Positions 12,060-26,800 of a DNA stretch of 64,000 bases are shown here, piece by piece. Every line of letters starts with the position of its first letter. Within the stretch, counting starts at the first letter, position 1. The notes under the pieces were generated by a model. It did no database searches. It worked only from the letters and a program-made list of their open reading frames with translations, and was not told where the DNA came from. The position numbers and the translations under genes were made by a program. Source of the stretch: Leptoclinus maculatus (Eukaryota > Chordata > Actinopteri > Perciformes > Stichaeidae); the NCBI GenBank assembly GCA_032191485.1, contig JAVDOI010000019.1, positions 11,810,918 to 11,874,917 of the forward strand. Direction: 5' to 3'.

Positions 12060-15000
12060 CTTAATATGGCCAGACCAGGCTATAAAGACCTAACAGCAGT
12101 CATTTTTATCCTCTTTTATTTCTCTATTAAACTGGAATGTTTTCCAAAAATGGGTTGGCTTGTTAAAAATGTAGTTCTTACAAGGTTGTAGTTCTTAATA
12201 CTTTCACAACGTCGCTGCAGTTTAAAGCGACCCGAATGGTCGTCTTTCTTGCTTTATCACGTCGTAGCTCTCCATTCCTCCCCGCTGTGACCTTTAAGCA
12301 TAGATTTAAACCTGCTGCCTCGCAGTCGATAGACAAATGAGAGACGGTGCACTTAATTAGCAAGACGTGCCACAGAAAGTGAAACCTCGCTCAAAGAAAG
12401 GAAGTCGATGGCTATTACACGTTCCTCTGGCCTCTGACCCCCAGCATCCATAACCAAGTCAACACAAGATAACGGCTTTCCTTTTTTCGTGGCCTACATT
12501 CCTACTTCATAGCCTCAGGCTTTGAATGCTGATATTGTGAACTGAATGACGACCATTGATTTGTGTGTATGTCACGCCAAAGTAGAAAGCAGATTGTAAA
12601 GGCAAAATCCATTCGGTCTGTAAAACAACCAGGTTGTAAAGCTAACGGAGGGACTGTGGTCACGGTTTATGTGCGTCTGCATCTTTATATCCGAGTCCTC
12701 ATCACGTGTGTGTGTGTATTCTGTTCACACACAAACCGCCTGTTAGTTCGACAAGCAGCTGCTGTGGCCCACAGGTCTGTATTCCCGCTGCTGCTACCGC
12801 CGTCCTCCCATCATGCACTGAAATGAAAACCCCCAAAAAATCAATACATCCGCTTGCAGGTTCGCATTGGGGATGAACTGCATGGTTTCATCCGGCAGCG
12901 ACTCACACACTCCCCCCCCCCCCCCCCCCCGCTGAGACGACACCACCTCAGCACCTAATGTTTTCCCATAAAAGCCTTGTTCACAGAGGACTACCGGGGA
13001 GCATCTGTGTTGTAGGAAGCCAACAGAGAACTTAATTATCTGAGCTCTCCACAGCTGTCCTCTCCGCTGGCTGGCTGTAGGAACACTCTCACCCGCTGTG
13101 GTTTCTCTCCGGCACTGAGCTCCAGCCCAAAACTTTGGAGCCGAGAACTTTTTTTATTTTTAATTTTCTCCCTCCCAAGAAGATAATTTGCACCTAAAGC
13201 CCTGCAGGTGAGCTGGGAGCCTCTCGCAGTGGCAGAGTGGCAGACGGGGCACTAGGGAGGTCCTGAGTCAGTTTACCAGGGGCACAGCAATTAACATGGA
13301 GAGGTATGAGAGACCGATTGGATTGGCTACCGGCTCTTTTTTTTTGTAGTGAGGACAGGCGATCATCTCTTTTCCCATTCCGATGTTTGCTCCTGCTTTC
13401 TTTTAATCTAATTGCATTGACGGCTATGAAAGCACGCTGCTGGTTCTACCATTGTAATCCCTGATTTGACAGTTTGAGCTTCCATAATATGCTAATAAGG
13501 ACATGTTTTGTCCTCGCAGGGCTTTCTTACATATATGTGAGTCTGTAACGGAGGTAAAAACCCACATGTAGATTCCCCCGATGCAGCCGCTGCTAACACT
13601 CCTGCTCCCTGCTGCCAATAATATGCTAATGTTGGCATCATATCAGTCTACGTTTATGAAGATGGCTGTAGTGGATACAGCCCTTACATGTGTTAGTCAC
13701 CACCAGATACACACACATGCTGTACAGACAGTCGGCTCTATCAGTTATTTCTATAATGAACTGAAAAGCGTCTGACCCTCTGCTGCCCGTCACAGAGGCT
13801 GTCGGTGTGAAGTGCCACTCTTTCCCTCCATTAAAGAGCCTCTTTGTATTCAGAGGTTGATCACACGCTGCAGGCTGCAGCTATTGAGTTCCTCTATCGG
13901 TAGTTTTGGCAGTTTAGCCTGAGAGTCGCTTTTTTTAAAAGTCTTGACAGCGCTCAAGGTGAAGTGTGCGGTCAAGTGCTTATTGTTGTGCGGCCGCTAG
14001 ACTTTCTGTTGAATGCGTGCCGGTGTTCAGGATAAAAAGAGCTCAATAGTGAAGAAAATCTGCCCGGAAACACTGAGAGATTATTAAACCGTGAGCTATG
14101 AATTAACAATATGCATTCAGATCAATTATAATGCAGCGATCAATCCAATGCATTCCTTTTTGGGACGTAAATTACAGTGAAATTATAGAACGGTGGGAAT
14201 CTCAGGACCCCAAACCTCCAGAAGCGGTCATGCCTGCTGTCTCTGCCTCCGTAATAAGCCCGATGCCGACACAAAGCAGGCCACCGACTGGCGTTAGCCC
14301 TGTGATCTGTGCTAATGTGAGCTGACAGCTAGCCCGGCATGGCACGGCTCTGACCAGGCCCCGTGGCCCCCTGCAGGCCTTTCCAGTCCTCTGCGAAAGG
14401 AGGGAGCACCACCTGCTACACGGCTATCGCTTCAACACGCCACAGAGGCGGTGTGCGCCCCCCACCAAAGACCTCAGCATCCACCCCCCCCCCCCGGTTG
14501 CCGAGGAGACGGTGACCGTGGCTCGTCTCGACTCGTGCCGGCGGAATCGGCTTCGCCAGGCAACCCCATGGGTGTCTGGAATGAAAGATGGGGGAGGTTT
14601 AGAGGGGAAGTGGGAGATTAGTGTGAGAGAAGAGCAGCTCAAGAAGAAAATCTATGCTTTAACAAGGAAAATGATGGTGAAATTAGCATATTATTGACAG
14701 ATGAAGCTACGCAGTTTCATTTCAGAGTTTGTTTTTGTTTAAAGTTTTAAAAGGATGATCTGCTGAAGTTTTTCACTGAGGGAAAATCCAAACATTTGTA
14801 GCTTTGCTTGGAGGAGTAGAGGGCTCAGGATGTTCCTCAACATGTGGGTGTTTTCTGCCATGATGCTGCGAGCAACATGTGCTAAAAACAAAACCGACAG
14901 GCTTGTGTAAGGGATCGAGAGATCGAGAGATATCGAAGGAGCAGAGAAAATATTCTGCAGTTCCCTGAAATAATGGTGGAGAGAGCAGTTATGTAGAGGG

Positions 15001-15068
15001 CAGTTGTGCCTAAACCACATTATTGCTCCCTCGCTGCTGAGATGAAGGATTAATACATATATACAGTG

Positions 15069-15108
<40 letters not shown>

Positions 15109-17201
15109 CCCTGACACGCAAAGCCCTTATGTGTCCCTATTTCTTGTAAAACCATGAATAATTCAGCATGAACTATAAGGTTAGTGTGTTATTTCAAAGA
15201 ATGCTGTGAATTATTAACACATCTGGCCCAGGTACGTTAGCATTCACATCAGATCATGCATTCCACCTGGATGCTTGTGCATGACCATCAGTTAGTCAGC
15301 AAAGATAACTGGTATGCCGAGCTTATAAGAGTAGAGCAAGAAAATATGTAGTTTTCTCACATTTTCGGAGGATTCCAGGATCATTTATGCAACACGGGGG
15401 ATGCGGCAACGAAAATGTGTAGCGAACTGTTTCTCTGGGAACTTTCTAGACGGTTAAAGATTATAACTAGAAGCCAATATAATAGTAAAAAAAAACACAT
15501 TTTTGTTGCTATTTTTAAGTTAGAATGCACAGAAGTCCAAGATGACACAGATCAAAACTAAATTGACATTGCCAGACTTGGAGTAACTTCAGTAAACGTG
15601 TGCAGGGAGAACACATGGACTCTGGCTTTAGCTTGATGTGCGACCACACTGAACCTGGAGATGTTTCTCTACAGTCACGTGACGTGTTCGGCTCATTAGG
15701 GCTCAACAAACGAGGGACCTGATGCAGACATGTTGTCTGTCTGAGTCTAATGGATTATTCATGGGGCATGTTTACACAAGTGCTCCCACTTAAAAGCGCC
15801 GGAACGTCTGTTGCGTCAACCTCCCGTTCCTCTCGACGCATAAATCTTCTGTCAGCTGGTGGTTGAAGTGTGCGTAGTGTGTGCAGACATTAATGTCCAG
15901 GCTTTTAGTGTGCCATGGGAACGGGGAGTTGAGTGTTCTGTATCTGACCTCCGTGTGTTTTTATATGTGTTTTCAAGTGAGTGCCCCTGATGTGTTTGGA
16001 AAGTGATCGAGTGAGCACAAAATGAAAAGAAAATGATTCTTAAAATAAGTAAAAAATCGGATTATTGGGGCGAGATGACTTCTCTGTTTTTCTTCAATCA
16101 AGTGATCGTAGCATAGGTTTCTTAAAAACATTGGAAACGGGGAATTACCTTGCGTCATGGGCAGATGCAAGATGCAGATGCATATTTGATGGAAAGCAAG
16201 ATTTGTTTGGGAAAAAAAAGTGAGATTTAAAGATGGATTTCCGAGCACCGAGTGCATCTCTGACAACTTAAGCTACTTTCACATGATCATCATCAAAGCC
16301 CTTAACACCGTGTAAAAGCATTCCTTTTTTTTTTAATGCAAGAACGCTGACGCCTGATTTAGCAGCAATGCTACGGCTCATCCGCTCATGCAAAAGAAAA
16401 CATTCACCTCCGTGATGCTCAAGAGCTTGAATTAATGTGTCGAGAGCGAGAAGAAAGAGCTCTTTGGCAAGTGTGTTTTTGTGTCGGTTGGGGGGGAAGT
16501 GGAGAGGAGAGGAGAGAGGAGCTCCTGGAGGAGAGGAGCTGACATGGTCTGATTTCGAAGAGGTGATCGACAAGCTACTCGAGCATCGAGTGAGATGGGA
16601 TTTAAATGCAGACCGTTTCCAGAGCTTCATCCTCAGCCGTCCGTCGCCTCTGTCTATTTATCTGCACCCACAGCAGGTCTCTCTTTCTCACCCACAAACC
16701 CCCAGTGTGCCAATGTTACAGCCCCTCCCTCGCACATTCCTGTAATACTGCAATGAACTGTGTAATTCTTGCACTTTGTACACTTTAATTACCGTCCATT
16801 TCCACAGTTTCTTTGAAGAAATGAAGGACCTGCCAACATGATACTGCAGAAAGAGAATTCAATTAATGTGTGTGTGTGTGTGTGAGTATCTATCTTTCTG
16901 TCTGCAGCTAATCTCGATGTTGGTATGCTATGTGGTTAATAGAATATATCGCGATATTGGATGATTTCAGTGGAGATAAGTGAAATTGACTCACCTCACT
17001 TGTTTTTTTTTGAACAACATGAGAGAAACTGGCTCATTAAGAACTATTTTTCCTTGAGCACATACGTCTCAAGTGTCTGTCACTGTTCTCTTAGAAACAG
17101 AGTTTGACTGTTCTCCAGTCGAGCTCTGAGCCCTGTTGTCTGTCGCAGACATTTCAATGATGCTTCAGTCTGCTGTCAGTGAACTCCTGTCTTTTTCACC
17201 T

Positions 17202-17204
<3 letters not shown>

Positions 17205-17250
<46 letters not shown>
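17205..17250. repeat. (TG)23
   Basis: A perfect dinucleotide run. Confidence 0.97.
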
Positions 17251-17255
<5 letters not shown>

Positions 17256-19464
17256 ACTTTACTGCCTGTATTCCGCCCCTGATGAGATTTCACACTTTTG
17301 TGGCGGCAATGATTACTTTATCCTCGTGTGATGCTGATTTCATGCTTGGCATACGCTTTGTCACAGATGCTGCACCTAGTTTTTCCAGCACCTAGTTTTT
17401 TTTTTTAAGCCCTTCAATTTGATGCCGTTTGTCTTTTTGCTTTTGTTAGTCTTCATAAGAACTCTCCGTGGGAGCGAATAAAGGGCACGTTATCCGATTT
17501 GTTTGGTTGCATAACTGAATAGTCCTGTACTCAAGGAGAAAAAATAGAATATTGCCTTGACACGGTCTCTGGATAAATCAAACCATTTTGTGGTTTCGGT
17601 CTTTGGACTGAAGTAAAAATGCTGTAATTTTGCCATTTTAGGGGCTTTCAGGCAGATTATCAATATCACGTTTGAAGAGACTCTGAACTGCAAGTAATAC
17701 ATTCATAAATAATCAGTACTTTTTCAATTTGTTTCAAAGGCAATGGGCCTCTTAAATGTATATCATATTTTCTTTAAAGTCACTCAGGTGTGCTAGATGA
17801 TGAATCATGAATTGGAGGCGTGTGGCAAATTGTTAATTATTAGCATAACGGCCCCTCAACACTATATAAGGACAGGTGCTGTGTGCAAATACAAAGAATT
17901 GGAGAGATGCCACGAAAAAAAGAGTCAGGAATAAACTTAAACAAATGTGGCCCAATGTGTCATAAAAGGTATCAAATATGTCTAATAGTCTGTGTACAAA
18001 ATCCCACATTAATATCTCTCTCTGCTTGCTGTTTGTTGAGGAGTAACCGGCTGCAGGAACGCACACAGAGACACAAAGCTACAACCAGCACTTCCCCTGT
18101 TTGCCCTCTAACGGAGCGTATTTCTGCTGGCATGTCACTGCTCAGTATGCATGAATGTGCAGCAAATGAAAAGATACATTTTTAATTCAAAATATAGAGA
18201 CGCAGCTCGCACAAAATGGACCTAATCTCAGTTGCAAAGTCAGTTTCGTATAATTTCTGCCTGAACCTGCTGTGACTACCAGAAATGTCACGGACCAACG
18301 GATCCCGTCTGTGGGAGATTTCAGTGACCTTCCATCCTGTCATCGTCTGCGTCTTCATCGTGCGTCTGACACGTGGGTCAAAACCATGTCCTCCTTAACG
18401 ACTGGTCACCTGCCGTATAGATTTCTGATCCATTGTGAAAAATGTCAGCAAGAAAAACTTGTATATGGGTCACTGCATTAAAGGGTGAGAGAAAGACTTT
18501 GGGTAATACTTAATTAGGGTTTTGCAGAATAATAAATCACTTCACTTTCCATTTATAAAGGGACTCTGAATAGTGGAACAGATGTATCTTTTACTGTACT
18601 TCCACAAGAACAAATTTCCTATTGTTAGCCTCGCCTTCATTTCTCATGAAAATAACCTCCTAAAATAAAAAGGACAGATGATCAGATTCTTTGTCTGGCG
18701 TCTTGCACAGATAGGTTAACAGTATCGGGTGTGTCTCTCTGCACAGATGCTCCATTCACCCCGCACAATCCCCCCTTTGTTTTACATGCAGACGAGCCTC
18801 TGTTGGCTGTAATCTCATGTGAGCTGCCGCAGGTCCTTTTTATTAACTCAGTTTTAATAACTTCATCAAGTGGGAGCTCAACTGGATGTGTAACCCATTA
18901 CTGGCTGCTGGCCCTGGTCCTTCAGAAGACTTTCAGAGGCTTATCGGATCATTTTATCTTTCTATAGTGATTGGATAAGTATTCATGGAAACAATTCATT
19001 GATTCTCAGCAGTGGGAGTACATGGCTTCACTGACTGGAATGCCAACTTACATTTTTTATTTGACAAACAAACCTTTTATGTCCCAGTTTGTTGATCCGC
19101 AGTTAAAGAAATCAGTTCTCCCATGACTCCGGCTCCCACAACTGCCAGTCTCATAGTGCTGTCTGTTATTCCTTAGTGACTAACTATCCATTTTTCTATG
19201 AACTATATGGATGAATGGACTTAACGTGGCTCATAAATGTGGTTCATGGTTGGATTACTTTATGTGGACACTGTAAAACAGGCAGGCAGAGTTTTATTTG
19301 TGGATAAACTGTGGAGATAGACTTCGGAACTAATGTATTTTATATAATATAATATCAGAAACTGAGATTACGAAGTCCTTGGCAAGAATAAAACATGAAG
19401 TTGTATGCATATATAATGTGAGAATAGTAAAACCATATAATGGTTATAGAATATTGCAGGTATT

Positions 19465-19585
19465 AAAGGTGCTAAATTCCAAATTCTGAGCTTATGATTG
19501 AGGGATTGCCTCCACGCGGTTCTCAACATGGCGACGGCTGACTGTGCTAGCAGCTAACGGTGCTAACAGGACTTTTTAGCATACT
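19465..19585 (+). repeat. Dispersed repeat A, copy 2 (plus)
   Basis: It reads AAAGGTGCTAAATTCCAAAT, then GCGGTTCTCAACATGGCGAC and AACGGTGCTAACAGG. It is the counterpart of 9660-9815 in the opposite orientation. Confidence 0.75.
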
Positions 19586-20554
19586 ATATGTATATACTAT
19601 ACAGAAAGTCTATTTGATTTAATCCTGGATGGACATTGCAGCCTGCCTATAGTCGCATACAGTCACATCTAATTACACTCGACTAGTTCCTCCCAGGGAG
19701 CCCCTGTTTACGTATGCACCGTTCTCTCCTATGCAGGTATATACAGTACAGTCCATCCCGTCAGGATGAGATGCATGATGGGATGTGATGGGAGCAGAGA
19801 TGAAGGAGCTGAATGTACGGCAGGTCATCGTACGGCGTGCGGCAGCAAGAGCGCCTCTCTCTTTATTCATTTCCTCACAGATTCCCCAAACAGATCGACT
19901 TCCTGTCTGTTTTCCACGATGCTATCCGGCGGACAGGAAATAACATGTCACTATTCCTCCCATTAGTCATTCTCGCCTTTGCTTCTGTGTTTGGACATTT
20001 GTCGGTCCTTCTCTTTGCTGTGGTTTTCCCGCTCATGATGGGAAAACGACCGATTTTAATGACCTGTCCATCAAACATCAGCAGTCTTTGTTTTCTCTTC
20101 TTGTCACGATTGTCTGGCTTCTAACAGTCCACTCCGTTTCAACCCGTCACTGTTCATTTGAACAAAATGAGAATGTGATGCCTCAAAGCCAAGAGCGTTG
20201 GCGTCGCAGGATGCCACTGCTGCACTTGTGATGTGCAGAGACTTTTACTTTTGCACGTGTTTGAAGTGACTTTATGGCGACACCAGGGAAGCTGATCTCT
20301 ACAGGGATCCTCTGTTTTAGCCTCTTTTGATTAACTATTTAAGGCTTCAATCTATCAATACCTTCTCATGCATTTTACATTCACCCCGAGAGTGATGGCT
20401 TTCTTTTATACGTGCTGTAATTATTGGGGTAAAAGAGAGATATGACATGAAAGCCAAAGTTCAATTGCCGTCATCGCCGAGCCCATCTATTGGAGCATAC
20501 CTTTGCAGTATGAGCACTCCGTCTCACTCCGTAGCACTTTGATGTTCGGGTTTG

Positions 20555-20695
20555 CTTGTGATAAGCCGCAAAGTCTCAGAGGCACGACCAAAATGCCGAA
20601 ACTCCAGGCTTCAAAACTGTACTCCCAAAAACCAATGGGCGACTTCACGGTGACTAGGTCCACTTCTTATGTACAGTCTATGGTTCTGAATCACC
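20555..20695 (+). repeat. Dispersed repeat B, copy 2
   Basis: It reads ACCAAAATGCCGAAACTCCA, then CCAAAAACCAATGGGCGACT and AGGTCCACTTCTTATGTACA. It is a common fish interspersed-repeat wording and aligns with copies at about 11095 and, inverted, about 30860. Confidence 0.7.
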
Positions 20696-23519
20696 GTTTC
20701 ATCTTCCCAAAGGTGCTCCGAGTTCTGTACAGGCTGATTAAGTTCTTCCACACTAAACTGGGAGAACCATTAGTTACTAATATGTAAAAAATATGAATTT
20801 TGTTTAAACTGTTTTTGGTTTAGTCTAAATATTACATTAGTCATGAAAGTCATGAAACAAATTTGAAAAGAGATTCCAAAAGAGTGTCATCAAACCTCAT
20901 CAATATGAAGACTGATCTCACAGTGACGCTCGTACTGTGATGGTGTGAATATGTGAATGAGAGCTTCAGCATATTCATGTCATTCATGCACACTAGAGGA
21001 TGATTTAAGAGCAGGAAAATGATGCCAGTGCGAGTAAAATCTATATTTCAGCTCCTGTTGATTAATTGGAGGAGTTCAACGGAGTAGGACGGAGTTTCAT
21101 ATTCCAGTCAATACGTAATAGGATTTGGCCTGCCGTGTACATTAATCAACACACCGTCCAAAGTTTAAACAAGGCCACCGGGGCTAGTCTCCACATGTTG
21201 TGCAGTGACTGGAAATGGATCACATGGTAGAGTGGGTCATTGCTGGTGTTGATTATTGCTGTGTGACATGAAACACGATACGTTTTCCCACCATTAACGG
21301 AGGCGAGACTGGAAAGTGTTAGCAGTGGTCGGGGTCAAACAACCAGCACTCACATAAAAACGCTGACATGACAGTATGACTCTTCACTCTGTGGTTTTAT
21401 TGATTTGTCTGATTGTTCATGTCATAAATATGCCAAAGGGCATTCAATTCCAGGAATGTAATAAACACTATTGAGCTGCAATCAATATACGTTGTTTTTT
21501 TTTCCTTCATTCATGTTCAGAATGATTAGTTCTCAGTCATTATTCTGCGGTGCCTTTACTCGGCTACATCAAGCTGAAGATGGGGGATCTCCTTAGTCAC
21601 CATTGGGCCCGTGAGAGGGTGTTGCTCTGGAAAGATCCACATAATGAGACTCCGTATAATCAAAATGATACAGATGCTCCGAAAGCCTCCTCTGACTCAT
21701 CACACTCATCGTTTGGATCAAATGCAAAAACAATCAAACAACGTAGTTAAAAAGAATTGAAATTAATTTGAATTGGTGAATTAGATTTCCATAATGCAGT
21801 GAGTCTGTGAGTCATGGCGGGTTGTTGTGTCGGCCGCGAGTAGCTGCTGCCTTTTGTGAATAAAGATGAAGACGGTCGTTTGCTTTCCGAGGCTCCTCCA
21901 CAAGATTAATTGCCGCCACTTTCCGAGAGTGCGCTTTGAGGAAAGTTGCAAACTTCCCTAACCTCCGCGTTGTTGATCAGAAGTTTGATTAGGGTGTTTG
22001 CGGTGCAGAATGTGTCTGTCTCTTAACCTTGACTTGCAGCAGCAGCCAGGTCCAGTGAAGCCTGAACGGATTTGTCTTTGGGAAGGAGGAGCTATTGGAA
22101 TATTGGATTTGCAGGCTCAGCTTGGTTCTGCATGAATGAACCACTGTCTGCTGCTGTGTACCGGAGGAAGTGCTGCTGGCGATTTGCCGCCGCGAAAAAA
22201 ACGCTTTTACATTGCTGTCAAATTAATTCCAGACTTACATCTTTTTAATCTTGAGCTTGTTCAAGGAAACAGCTGAAGGGAATCTGCCGTCGCTCTACTC
22301 ATCCAGAACACTTATCGCTAAATCTTCCCCCGAGGTAGAGAGAGGTGTAAGACCACGTTTGTTGCATAACATCATCCGTCTTCAGTGGTGAAGGTGTGGT
22401 TTACTATACAACAATACATTCAACAATCTTATGAAATATGATCTAGTTTAATTAAGTTTCTATACATATTATGCAAAAAAATACATATTTCCCTCCTACC
22501 TGTAGTGCTACTTATCAGTCTAGATTGTTTTGAGCACATTTCCTCTGTTACTTCGTCCTTTCTGAGGGTCTCAGGGTTCAGCATTATAGACCACATTGTG
22601 CTGCTAACGGGGATGAGTAAATAAAATGGTGCCAGAGCTAGTCTGTTTGCAGAGGCTGCAAGCTACAGCAGCAGCCGATAGGATCTTCTCGGCCCCCGTG
22701 GAACAAAACATCAAGTTGATGCACGACTTCTCCACCGTGTCTCCACAGTATTGAACTTCCTCTCCCCCTTCCTCCTTTCGTACGAGCCCCGAAGCTGATC
22801 GTGACCTTTTACTTTGCCAGGGAAGAGAGAGAGAGAAACACAAGCAGGTCTTACTGCCGCATGCTTGTACGAGATGGGTCCTATGATTGCTATTCATTAC
22901 ATGTCCAGTGCCTCGCATTTTATGGATTTCAGTGTGTTTAACCAAACATTGATTCAGTGGCTCTATTATGTCATGGCAGTCATATAGTAGGTAATGCTTG
23001 GCAAGCGCTAGTGGTAATTAAACAAACATGCCAAAGCCCTGTCATTAAAGCTCCATTCCTGCAGCATGATCATCGAATTGGCCGAATGTTATGATCCCGC
23101 ATTGAAAATAAGGCCTGAAGGGTGCGTTCAAGGACCCGCTTCGCTGTTTGTTATCTCCTCCCCTCTTCACCGCAGTCATACTGGTGACCAAATCTATGAG
23201 TCATACTATTTCTCTTCAGGGTGCTTGAAAGCTTGAAGTTTGAGGTCTGTGGCAGAGGCTGACGTACTCCACAGAAGAATGTACTTGAATGAATGAATGA
23301 ATGAATGAATTACTCGGGAGATCAAAGCAATAATCATCACATCAAGGAAAATAACACAAAATCTAGGTTGGGCAGCACATAATCAGTTTTGAGCTCATTA
23401 CAAAAGGAGATTTTATTCATTACCTGTGAGTCAGTTTAACATTTCAAAAAGCCCTCTTTTACCCGTGAAAGCAGAATTGCTTCACGGAACCCTTTTACAA
23501 AAATCTCTATCGAGTCATC

Positions 23520-23880
23520 TCAGTTGATGTTCAACCCAGTCGCCATAATATAATGTTGGCATTGTGCGTGTCTGCAAAACACGGATAGATTGAATCTTGA
23601 CGTTTCATATTTCTACCTGTCAATGTTATAGTGTTTGAACCGCTTGTGGTGCCTTTGTTGTTTTTTAAACTGCATTCTCAATTATGTTTAGGCAACACAG
23701 CTACTTGGTTAGGTTTAGTAAAAGATCATGGTTTAAATAAGTATATTACTTTTGAATTCACACCGGACATGAACACCTGTCTCCTGGGTGAAAGTCCTGT
23801 GTTTGACCCATCCAGCCACTTCACCCTTCTTCTTACGCAGACTTTGATTGAACGTGTTTGTGATACGTCAAGAATAGAAT
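23520..23880 (+). repeat. Dispersed repeat (TTGGTTAGGTTTAGTAAAAGATCATGG type)
   Basis: TAGGCAACACAGCTACTTGG, then AAAAGATCATGGTTTAAATA, then CTGTCTCCTGGGTGAAAGTC form a wording I recognise as frequent in teleost genomes. A 131-codon frame through it (23631-24026) is therefore not treated as a gene. Confidence 0.55.
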
Positions 23881-26800
23881 ACATAGAAGTGTTTTTTAAC
23901 AATGTTATCCACCTGTGGGTGTATGTACTTAAATACCACAATGCACAATGTCTGTCTTGCGGTGCAATATATATTTCTAAATATAGAAATCCAGATTTAC
24001 TCCATGTGAGGAAATCTGGCGGATGAAGGGGCCAACAGGGTTGCCAGTTTTAGAAACATGGTTATTCAGAGATAATACTGGCATGAAATATTTAAAGGCT
24101 CACCTTCTGTCTCACAGCTAAAGGTCTTGAGCCTGATTCTTTCCCCGGCAGGTAATGTTCTAAATTGTTGTATTACTTATATTATGTTTCTGTAATTTTC
24201 GGAGCGATGAGTCTTGTTTTGATCTAATTTGTAATTAATTGAAGGAAGAGGACTAAATCAAGGACATTGCCGATGTAATTGATAGCTGCTGTCTGCTAAT
24301 GGAGAATGTGACTCCACATGTGGGCGGTAATAAAAGGAAAAACAGTTTCCAAGGAAACAAACACATGTGCTGTTGTTTTCCCTGATAGTCTGGATTTGAA
24401 TCATTGTTTTCTGTTTTTCAAATGGAAAATAGCTTCAGGTTTTATGTCACCCGTTTTGTCTCAAAGTAATGATTTGTTAAATACGATGTCTGAACAAGTC
24501 TATTTCTGAGCATTGAGAAGGAAATGGGCTTAATTACACTGTTTACCATTCCAGCCATGATGCAGAGCCCACTTCTGGCTTTTTAAAGCGAGACATTTGA
24601 CAGAGTACTCTGACATGTGGTTGTTTAATTCCAGACATCTGATGGTAAAAAGCCAGAAATCATCTGATGTTATTGGTGCTCATTGTAGGTAGTAGTTTGA
24701 ACGGGGATAGGCTGGAAAAGTTGACAACCTGGAGTAGATGTTCACTCAGTGTTGATGGTAAATGTAGTCAATTGAAGAAATAAATCCCTTTGTGCGTGCT
24801 GTCCATGGTTAATGCAGCCTTGGCCTCTCTGCTGCCGTATACTCTGGCTCCAATAAATACAATGATAATAAATAATGGAAAATGTCAAATCAATAATTTG
24901 ACATCAATGAATTTGAATAATTTCCTCTGCACTCATATTTCGGTGATGCCATTCTGTCTGTTTGCAATACACGCAAAGAGAATAAGGAAGTTCAGTTTTT
25001 GAGCAGCATCTAGAGCACTCAAAGCACTAATTCAGAAGTTCACAAGAGTGTTAAGGAAAGCAGGGTTTACCTTTCTGTTAATTATTGGATAATTTGATCC
25101 CTCTGTAAGCTGTATTCAAAAACAACCTGATCATACTTCATACACACTTGAAGCAGGCGGCGATGGGCCACATGTGGGGTTACAAGCCAAACAGAGTGTG
25201 AACCTCTTCTCTAGTCTACCTGCCGGGATGTAGAATAGATCGAGAGGTCTTGTTTTTTATCCTGCAGAATTTCCTTTTTTATTTCTCTCCCCTTTCATAA
25301 ATTCTCTACATGAATCACCTGGTTGCCATCATTCACTACGTTGGAAGATGGCAAGGCCAGTGATGACTGACTGTCAGTGGAGGGAATAATCCGTTTCGGT
25401 TTACTATGGTAACAACTCAGAGGAGAAGAATACTTGTTTCCAAGGCGATGTGTGTTGCTAGATCACAGTTGAGGTAGAGGGGAGGGGAAGATGCTCCGCC
25501 CTCGAAGTGGCCTCGATTTTTTTCAAAAACCCGCGCTTCATCAAGTCATGTCATTAGGAGGCGCTCATCTGATTGTAGCTCTCTCAGGAAGAACAGGAGA
25601 TAAATGTGTTCTCTGCAGCAATCAGTTAAATACAGAGAAATGTTGTTCGAGTCGATCAAATATAGGAAGAGATGATCTCTGGAGCAGATTCAAGTGGTTT
25701 GTTCCTTCCGTCCTCATCTGGTTTTCATCTCAATCCTAATTGTAATGATGCTTTGTACGGTTTCATAATCCAGAGATCCTGAAGATTACGCGTGGAAATG
25801 GAACACAGAACTCTTATACAATAAAAAGGAGTCAACGGGAGTCTATGTTCAGTGCTTATGCTTATTCTGTTAATGAATCATTGATGGTGGCTCTCCTCAC
25901 ATGCTATAGGTTCAAAGTCATTTCAGAAATCCTCCTTCACTTGAGGTCTTCACAGATTACACGATACGAGAGCTCGTAATATGTCCGGGCTGCTTAGCTG
26001 CCGAGATCCCAGTTTTAATTAAGGACTTTTGTCTGGGGAAGCCAGCCCCAGTGTTAATAACGGGGGACAGGCAGTGGGAGGACTTGGGAGGGATATAAAT
26101 AGCAGCTTTTTTGTAGGCTAGGATTCCCTGTCGGGTTGGAGCCAAGCTCGTAGCAGATCACGCCAGCCGATTAGCATAGACATGCCCCCGTGGCTGTGGA
26201 TGCAGATGTGCCTCTGTGATGTTGTGTCTGTGTGGTGGGGAAACAAACCTTGTTCCTCAGTATATCCTGTCTCCAAGGCTCTTATTTGCATTATATGTGT
26301 GTTTAGGTGAGCGCACAAACATGCAATATATATGCGTTGAAGTCTCTCAAGCTGACTTGAGTTGTGATTTTGGGGGTCAGCATGGGGATTTGCTTTGAAT
26401 GAACAGGTACACCCTCACAGTTCTCTCGGTTTTGCTCTTTGAGATGAAGGAAAATACGGCTGCTCAAGGTCAATCCGTCCTGCTGCAAAGTCAATCATCA
26501 CAATGGATCTTGATTTTTTTTTTTCCTCCCTTGGCTCCTCAACAGCAGCTTTTTGAAGCAGCTTTGTGTGTCTAACATTGTGTTGCTAGTGTGTGTGTGC
26601 GCACTGCGAATGAAGGGTGTGTTTAAGAAGAACAATGAGGACCATCAATGAAATGAACCCGTGCATTTGGGACTTGTAAGAACATGTATCCTTGTGGCCT
26701 TGTTTCTCCCTTTGACAGCAGTTTCCTGAAATCTTATCGGTGTTTACCAATCTTATTTCTGCAAAGTTGCATGCGTGGAACAACCCAGCATGCTTCAAAT

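Larger units (their letters stand above)
4068..17204 (+). other. Large intron, part 1: no exon seen
   Basis: This is the first part of the 38,610-bp intron between the candidate first exon and the 42678 exon. It holds (TG)n runs at 9209-9252 and 12006-12053, C19 at 12912-12930, G runs near 7395, a compound (TA)n(GA)n at about 15068-15106, and the dispersed repeats listed separately. AT-rich, low-repeat stretches such as 5730-5840 might be conserved non-coding elements, but that needs alignment. Confidence 0.5.

Noticed and set aside
17860..17890. TATATAAGG followed by a 100-codon frame starting near 17883
   Set aside because: A single TATA-like motif without other promoter features; the frame has no family resemblance.
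22604..22945. 113-codon minus-strand frame with scattered cysteines
   Set aside because: No recognisable pattern or splice support, and composition like the surrounding intron.
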